Shown in pieces: positions 63,639-64,000 of a stretch of DNA of 64,000 bases. The notes below the pieces were generated by a model, which was given only the letters and a program-made list of their open reading frames with translations, did no database searches and had not been told where the DNA came from. Source of the stretch: Fodinibius salsisoli (GTDB lineage Bacteria > Bacteroidota > Rhodothermia > Balneolales > Balneolaceae); the NCBI RefSeq assembly GCF_026229185.1, contig NZ_JAGGJA010000005.1:62001-126000 (forward strand). The letters run 5' to 3'. The translations under genes were made by a program, and so were the position numbers. Within the stretch, counting starts at the first letter, position 1; each line of letters starts with the position of its first letter.

Positions 63639-64000
63639 TTAGTCTTTAACCCTTCCATAGTCTTTCATAATATCCAGCACTTCATCAATTGGGAGGGCCT
63701 CAATGGTATGCCCATTGCGGCCGGTCATCGTCTCGGCATGGAAAAGGGAATTGATGATGGCCTCTTCTGTAGCTTCTAGCGTCGCCATAAAAAGTGGAGA
63801 CATAGCCTCATTACGAAGTACGTTATGCGATTGGATACGCTCTTGCGATCGGTAGGGAGTCCGGACCGACTCAGCCGTTGAAAAGGCGATCACGTAATCA
63901 CCACTGCCGTTGGAGGCAATACCACCCGTCCGGGCCAGCCCCATGATAGCACGTTTGGCCAGTCGCTTGAGATTTCGGGCGCTTAACGGAGCATCTGTGG
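63639..64000 (-). CDS. L-aminopeptidase/D-esterase (peptidase S58, DmpA family), C-terminal part
   Basis: The frame enters from the right edge and ends at 63639, about 120 residues. It has the typical C-terminal block: TDAPLSARNLKRLAKRA, then GLARTGGIASNGSGDYVIAFS, and ends with NSLFHAETMTGRNGHTIEALP. DmpA-like enzymes are Ntn-type hydrolases that self-cleave before a serine (upstream of the window edge) and release N-terminal D/L-amino acids. The gene is convergent with the Fe-S carrier gene. The 5' end is off the window. Confidence 0.85.
   Translation of the reverse strand, partial: TDAPLSARNLKRLAKRAIMGLARTGGIASNGSGDYVIAFSTAESVRTPYRSQERIQSHNVLRNEAMSPLFMATLEATEEAIINSLFHAETMTGRNGHTIEALPIDEVLDIMKDYGRVKD

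Overview
The window looks like a chromosomal segment of a Gram-negative, probably moderately halophilic bacterium of the Bacteroidota-related Balneolota/Rhodothermota group. This placement is inferred from several features. There are many lipoprotein signal peptides. Start codons are preceded by A/T-rich sequence rather than Shine-Dalgarno motifs. There are 800-residue MacB/FtsX permeases, large metzincin-type outer proteases, an S16 ribosomal protein with a long acidic tail, and strongly acidic tails or segments in other proteins. I see no tRNA, rRNA, transposase, phage or CRISPR array. Gene density is high, and the only spacing over 300 bases is occupied by the RNase P RNA gene.

Layout, 1-25 kb. 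A ribosomal/tRNA-modification operon (rpsP tail, rimM, trmD, rplS) ends at a terminator. An FG-GAP repeat protein follows, then two tandem large metzincin-family proteins on the minus strand, the second of which has lost every zinc ligand. Next come a phospholipid-methyltransferase-like gene, uvrB, a chorismate mutase-prephenate dehydrogenase fusion (tyrA), a lipoprotein asparaginase, a small lipoprotein, a very acidic protein and purine nucleoside phosphorylase. A minus-strand operon runs yggS, three small PspB-like membrane proteins, then divIVA. It is followed by a Nif3-family gene, a coiled-coil protein with a cysteine-less zinc-ribbon remnant, RNase P RNA (rnpB), OsmC, an MFS exporter and mtfA.

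Layout, 25-45 kb. smpB, a small TPR lipoprotein, an M50 membrane protease, arginine deiminase, an S23-type four-helix-bundle gene, a SirB1-type protein and a double glycosyltransferase come first. Then comes an NtrC/NtrY-like two-component pair transcribed divergently from an export cluster (HlyD-type adaptor, MacB-type ATPase, three large FtsX permeases). A near-consensus sigma-54 promoter and an upstream inverted repeat lie in the divergent region, which makes direct control of the exporter by the regulator likely.

Layout, 45-64 kb. A serine beta-lactamase-family hydrolase, a lipoprotein, an M61 aminopeptidase, an acyl-CoA dehydrogenase, a DUF72 protein, a K+ channel with two RCK domains and prfC are followed by a small operon with a WYL (YafY-type) regulator behind a perfect 18-bp palindrome. 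A second metzincin-like lipoprotein precedes lpdA-lipB-lipA (lipoyl cofactor and its dehydrogenase), plsY-gpsA (glycerol-3-phosphate and phosphatidate synthesis), an AlbA_2-domain protein, an A-type Fe-S carrier and the 3' end of an S58 peptidase gene.

Most genes are housekeeping. The parts that deserve attention are the zinc-less metzincin next to an intact paralogue, the YggS/PspB-like/DivIVA operon, the cysteine-free zinc ribbon, the sigma-54-controlled exporter, the palindromic control site of the WYL operon, and a 62-bp intergenic repeat present in two inverted copies.
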